In this document: one piece after another, positions 6,824 through 9,411 of the stretch | How positions within the stretch are numbered: position 1 is the stretch's first letter | Layout: every line of letters begins with the position of its first letter | Assembly (NCBI GenBank): GCA_028293405.1 | Contig: JAQGOW010000087.1 | Coordinates: 1 to 9,411, forward strand | Length of the DNA: 9,411 bases | Direction of reading: 5' to 3' | From: Verrucomicrobiales bacterium | GTDB lineage: Bacteria > Verrucomicrobiota > Verrucomicrobiia > Limisphaerales > Palsa-1400 | Made by a program: the position numbers and the translations under genes | The notes under the pieces: generated by a model | The model's input: the letters and a program-made list of their open reading frames with translations, nothing else | Told to the model about the DNA's origin: nothing | Databases searched by the model: none

Positions 6824-8290
6824 TTAGAAGTGCATGATGATGTAGGACCAGAAACGGATTGTTCCGTAGGTCATAGCAAGGACTAGCACAAGGTCGACCC
6901 AATTGATGCGGTTCCAGAGCGGCTTTTCGGCTGAAGCTTCTTCCTTTTCATTTGCGGCAACGGTCGTGACGCGTATGCCGGAGGCAGTGAATGTGCGGGG
7001 CATCGTCGCGGTCATTGCGCTCATGGGGGTCAATGCCGTCGACATGGCGAAAGCGGGTTGCAACGGCTTCAAGCGCAAGGCGGGTGCGAGCCGTGATTCG
7101 CGTTTTTGTTCCGCGGCGACTTCTTTCGCTTCTTCGGTTTCAGGCATTTCCTGGGCAAGCAGATGGCGGTGGAACGCAGCCACTGCGGCCGCCATTAAGA
7201 AAAACGTTGCGCGCCAGGCTTGGCCGACCATCCAAGACGAAACGATGTAACAGATGACCAGGACGAAGAGCAGTCGCCGCACTCGTTCTTCGGCCACAGT
7301 GGTTGTTTTGGCGGTGAACAACGTTCGCAAACAGCAATAAATAATGCCGAGGAACAAAAACAATCCAGGTTCTCCTTCTTCACCGCCGATGTGGACGTAA
7401 GAACTGTGAGGTGATTTTTGGTAATGATTCTGGCGGATGAATGCCGGGTCCCAGTTTCCGTATCCTACACCGGACGTTTCAGTCCGCATTTCGTTCAACC
7501 CCCAACCGAACGCGGCAATGCGGCCTTGAATGCCTTGCTCGCCGCGATTCAATTCTTGCATGCGGGGCAGGGCGTAAAGCGCGCCGAACCCGAAGAAGAT
7601 CGCGAAGAAAAGAATTCCCAATTGCACAGCCTTGGGGCGACCGAGCGCTAAGCAACTGACGATAGCGACGAACCCAGCGAGGTAGGCGCCTTTTGATTGG
7701 GTGAGGTAAATGCAATAAAGGGGCAATAGCAGCAGCGGGAGCAGAAGGATTTTGATTGCCACGGGACGCTTCCAAAAGCAGAGGTAAAACAACATGACAA
7801 CGACCGGCACAACACTGTGGCCGAGGGCGTTCGGGTTGTTGAAAATCGAGGTGTTGAGGATGAGTCGGCCCTTCATCGCGCCATGTGTGATGTCGTTGGC
7901 GTTAGTGGGATCGAAACCGTATTCGCTGGCGATAGCCATGCCCGCGACAACGATGAGCATCACCGCCCAAATCGTCAGGAACCACTGTAGGCGGTTGAGG
8001 CGGAAGAGCGCCTGCACGGTCATGATATAGTAGAGAAACACCGGGTAGACCTGGCCCCAGGTCCAGTTCGGGCCTGTCACAACCGTCCAGATCAGGAACG
8101 CGAGCATGAACCAGTCATGCGGGGTTTTGAGAAGATCTTTCAGCTTGAAACCGCGTTCGCGCAGAAAAGTGGCGACCATGGCGAAGGCCATTGCGAATGC
8201 GACGAGGCGGAGCGAACGCGCAATGCTCAGGAACTCCTGCACCCGAAGGTGGTAGAGAACGAGAAAGAGCGCGATGGCCGCAAAGTCCAT
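6824..8290 (-). CDS. O-antigen ligase/polymerase-like membrane protein (Wzy_C)
   Basis: Seen: 488 residues, with roughly ten hydrophobic segments between residues 3 and 375. The family-typical region is present: FNNPNALGHSVVP at 150-162, then a large loop with QGRIAAFGWGLNEM at 255-268, SGVGYGNW at 273-280 and HSSYVHIGGEEGEPGLFLFL at 295-314, matching the Wzy_C pattern (Arg, Gly-rich, His-Ser/Asn, Glu-x-Gly-x-x-Gly). Family knowledge: these integral inner-membrane proteins use polyprenyl-linked glycans at the periplasmic face, as WaaL ligases, Wzy polymerases or protein O-glycosylation ligases; sequence alone cannot separate these. Odd: after the usual end near 376, an extra tail of about 110 residues follows, first Glu/Ala/Lys-rich, then Met/Thr/Ala/Pro-rich (411-440), ending in another hydrophobic segment at about 464-486. 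The ATG at 8290 is the first start after an in-frame TAG at 8336-8338, with no Shine-Dalgarno. It heads the glycan block. Confidence 0.85.
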   Translation of the reverse strand: MDFAAIALFLVLYHLRVQEFLSIARSLRLVAFAMAFAMVATFLRERGFKLKDLLKTPHDWFMLAFLIWTVVTGPNWTWGQVYPVFLYYIMTVQALFRLNRLQWFLTIWAVMLIVVAGMAIASEYGFDPTNANDITHGAMKGRLILNTSIFNNPNALGHSVVPVVVMLFYLCFWKRPVAIKILLLPLLLLPLYCIYLTQSKGAYLAGFVAIVSCLALGRPKAVQLGILFFAIFFGFGALYALPRMQELNRGEQGIQGRIAAFGWGLNEMRTETSGVGYGNWDPAFIRQNHYQKSPHSSYVHIGGEEGEPGLFLFLGIIYCCLRTLFTAKTTTVAEERVRRLLFVLVICYIVSSWMVGQAWRATFFLMAAAVAAFHRHLLAQEMPETEEAKEVAAEQKRESRLAPALRLKPLQPAFAMSTALTPMSAMTATMPRTFTASGIRVTTVAANEKEEASAEKPLWNRINWVDLVLVLAMTYGTIRFWSYIIMHF

Positions 8291-8306
8291 ATTGTTAAGC
8301 GTGGGG

Positions 8307-8335
8307 ATTTTAGCAAAGAGGACCGTTTGCTGAAA
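8307..8335 (-). promoter_or_regulatory. Possible promoter for the polysaccharide block
   Basis: On the minus strand, TTTCAG (8330-8335) and TAAAAT (8307-8312) are separated by 17 bases, a sigma70-like spacing. The -10 is good and the -35 is weak. Initiation about 7 bases further on would leave a leader of roughly 10 nt before the ATG at 8290, consistent with the missing Shine-Dalgarno. This is pattern matching only. Confidence 0.35.
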
Positions 8336-8337
8336 CT

Positions 8338-8371
8338 AAAAACTAAGTTTTTCCCTCATGCGGTTGCCGCA
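8338..8371 (-). terminator. Two inverted repeats after lolD, possible weak terminator
   Basis: Seven bases past the lolD stop, the transcribed strand holds a GC hairpin (8359-8371; TGCGG, CAA loop, CCGCA). Six bases after its arm ends comes an AT-rich inverted repeat (8338-8352; AAAAAC, TTA, GTTTTT) whose second arm ends in five T. Neither is a textbook GC stem directly followed by a U-tract. Together they could weaken read-through from lolCD into the polysaccharide block. The inverted repeats are seen directly; the terminator role is inferred. Confidence 0.3.
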
Positions 8372-8377
8372 CAAAGA

Positions 8378-9055
8378 CTAGGCGAGTTGACCGTCGACGA
8401 CGTTGATAACGCGTGGGGCGCGAGCGGCGATAGTAGCATCGTGGGTGGCCATGATCAAAGTGGTCTGGCGCTCGGTGCGGAGGGTGGTAAGGAGTTGGAT
8501 GATTTCGTCGCCGGTGTGCGAATCGAGGTTGCCGGTCGGTTCGTCTGCGAGGACGAGGTCGGGTTCGTTGATTAACGCCCGAGCGATGGCAACGCGTTGT
8601 TGTTCGCCGCCGGAAAGTTCGTAGGGACGATGTTCCATGCGTTGGCCGAGACCGACGCGTTCGAGTAACCGGCGGGCGCGCGGGACTACGACGTCGAAAG
8701 CAACGCGGGCCATGCGAGCGGGGATGATAACGTTTTCGATTGCGCTAAGTTCTGGAAGCAGATGATAGGCCTGGAAAATAAAACCGACGCGGCGATTGCG
8801 GAGTTGAGTTAGTTTGTTGCGCGACAGTTGCCCGAGATTTTGATTGTCGAAAATAACTTCGCCCTCGTTCGGCAAGTCGAGGCCGCCAAGCAGGTGTAAT
8901 AAAGTGCTTTTGCCTGCGCCGGACGCGCCACGAAGGGCTAGAAATTCGCCGCGACGAACGGACAGCGACACGTCACGCAGGACTTCGAGTTTTCGTGCGC
9001 CCATGATGTACGTCTTGTGAACGTTTCGGGCGATGAGAATTGGTTCGTCATTCAT
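8378..9055 (-). CDS. lolD: Lipoprotein-releasing system ATP-binding protein LolD
   Basis: Seen: 225 residues, the usual LolD/MacB-type ATPase length. All ABC motifs are intact: Walker A GASGAGKST at 43-51, Q-loop FQAYHLLPELSAIENV at 94-109 (Gln95), signature LSGGEQQRVAIARAL at 147-161, Walker B LVLADE at 167-172 followed by PTGNLD, and the switch histidine in MATHD (His205). Family knowledge: LolD hydrolyses ATP in the inner-membrane LolCDE complex that extracts outer-membrane lipoproteins. The assignment over related MacB or FtsE-type ATPases rests mainly on the neighbouring permease. The ATG overlaps the permease stop by 8 nt, and a GGAGG lies nine bases upstream (9065-9069), so translation is probably coupled. 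The product is cytoplasmic, bound to its permease. Confidence 0.9.
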   Translation of the reverse strand: MNDEPILIARNVHKTYIMGARKLEVLRDVSLSVRRGEFLALRGASGAGKSTLLHLLGGLDLPNEGEVIFDNQNLGQLSRNKLTQLRNRRVGFIFQAYHLLPELSAIENVIIPARMARVAFDVVVPRARRLLERVGLGQRMEHRPYELSGGEQQRVAIARALINEPDLVLADEPTGNLDSHTGDEIIQLLTTLRTERQTTLIMATHDATIAARAPRVINVVDGQLA

Positions 9056-9411
9056 AGCGCAACGCCTCCACAGGTTGCAGCCGGCTGGCTTTCCACGCGG
9101 GGAACAGCCCGGCCAGAATGCAGGCTAGAAATGCGGTGCCGCAAATCACAAGAACGTCCAGCGGTTCGACCGACGCCGGTAATTCGTAGACCTGATAAAT
9201 AGACGCAGGCAGCAACGGCATGTTGGTGACGTGACGCATTAGATGCAGAATTTCGTTGCGGTAATGGACGACTAGAAGTGCCAGACCGAGGCCGAGGCCA
9301 ACGCCGAGCACGCCAACAACAACGCTTTGACTCAAGAAAATCCAAAGCACTTGTCGACTTCCGGCACCGAGCGCTTTGAGAATTCCTATTTCGCGGGTTT
9401 TTTGAACGACG
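9048..9411 (-). CDS. LolC/LolE-type permease, C-terminal fragment
   Basis: Seen: 120 in-frame residues up to the window edge; the 5' end is missing because of the window, not a mutation. The fragment opens with the cytoplasmic coupling segment KTREIGILKALGAG (4-17 of the fragment), then a Gly-rich membrane helix (about 22-47), a periplasmic loop with PASIYQVYELP (68-78), a last membrane helix (about 84-104), and the closing PAWKASRLQPVEALRYE (104-120). This is the FtsX/MacB-like permease domain in the LolC/E form. Family knowledge: the permease pair moves mature lipoproteins out of the inner membrane, powered by LolD. Whether this is the C- or E-type subunit, or a single homodimeric version, cannot be told from the fragment. 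Its stop codon lies inside the lolD start region. Confidence 0.88.
   Translation of the reverse strand, partial: VVQKTREIGILKALGAGSRQVLWIFLSQSVVVGVLGVGLGLGLALLVVHYRNEILHLMRHVTNMPLLPASIYQVYELPASVEPLDVLVICGTAFLACILAGLFPAWKASRLQPVEALRYE
9065..9069 (-). promoter_or_regulatory. Ribosome binding site for lolD
   Basis: GGAGG on the minus strand, nine bases before the lolD ATG and inside the end of the permease gene. It supports the ATG at 9055 and coupled translation of the two transporter subunits. Confidence 0.5.

Noticed and set aside
8117..8575. 152-residue plus-strand open frame covering the 87-nt gap
   Set aside because: Mostly antisense to the ligase N-terminus and the lolD C-terminus; composition is that of a shadow frame.
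1..9411. CRISPR arrays, tRNA or rRNA genes, insertion sequences, phage or defence genes
   Set aside because: No regularly spaced repeats, no tRNA-like cloverleaf seen by eye, and no transposase, integrase or toxin-type motifs in the supported frames.

Overview
The window is a tightly packed, one-directional block: every gene I can support lies on the minus strand, so transcription runs from high to low coordinates. It looks like chromosomal DNA of a Gram-negative, moderately GC-rich bacterium. A lipoprotein-sorting ABC transporter (Lol type) implies an outer membrane. I favour Verrucomicrobiota, perhaps the Pedosphaera/Limisphaera side. That rests on my recollection of relatives of the hypothetical protein at 1229-2416 and of the hairpin repeat at 1195-1213, plus scarce Shine-Dalgarno sites, and it was not confirmed by a search.

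Layout in order of transcription. (1) 9411-8378: the C-terminal end of a LolC/E-type permease, cut by the window edge, then the ATPase LolD, overlapping it by 8 nt. (2) 8377-8291: an 87-nt gap with two small inverted repeats and a promoter-like sequence. (3) 8290-2474: a five-gene surface-polysaccharide block: an O-antigen ligase/polymerase-like membrane protein, a membrane-anchored family 2 glycosyltransferase, a NodB-type polysaccharide deacetylase, a second protein that looks like a divergent NodB-fold hydrolase, and a family 4 glycosyltransferase. Junctions are 4 nt apart or overlap by 1-4 nt. (4) After 57 nt, 2416-42: a membrane-anchored protein with degenerate internal repeats and an exported phosphodiester glycosidase (NAGPA family), with a hairpin repeat at their junction.

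A plausible joint role is as follows. The two glycosyltransferases build a glycan, the deacetylase trims N- or O-acetyl groups, the Wzy/WaaL-like protein polymerises or ligates it at the periplasmic face, and the exported glycosidase remodels a phosphodiester-linked sugar. The glycan itself cannot be deduced. No flippase, chain-length regulator, initiating phosphoglycosyltransferase or outer-membrane exporter is in the window, so the pathway must be completed elsewhere. The LolCD genes are probably housekeeping neighbours.

No tRNA, rRNA, CRISPR array, insertion sequence or phage gene was seen. No stretch over 300 bases lacks a gene. The least understood items are the divergent NodB-like protein (3637-4740), the repeat protein (1229-2416), the ligase's long C-terminal extension, and the hairpin repeat at 1195-1213.
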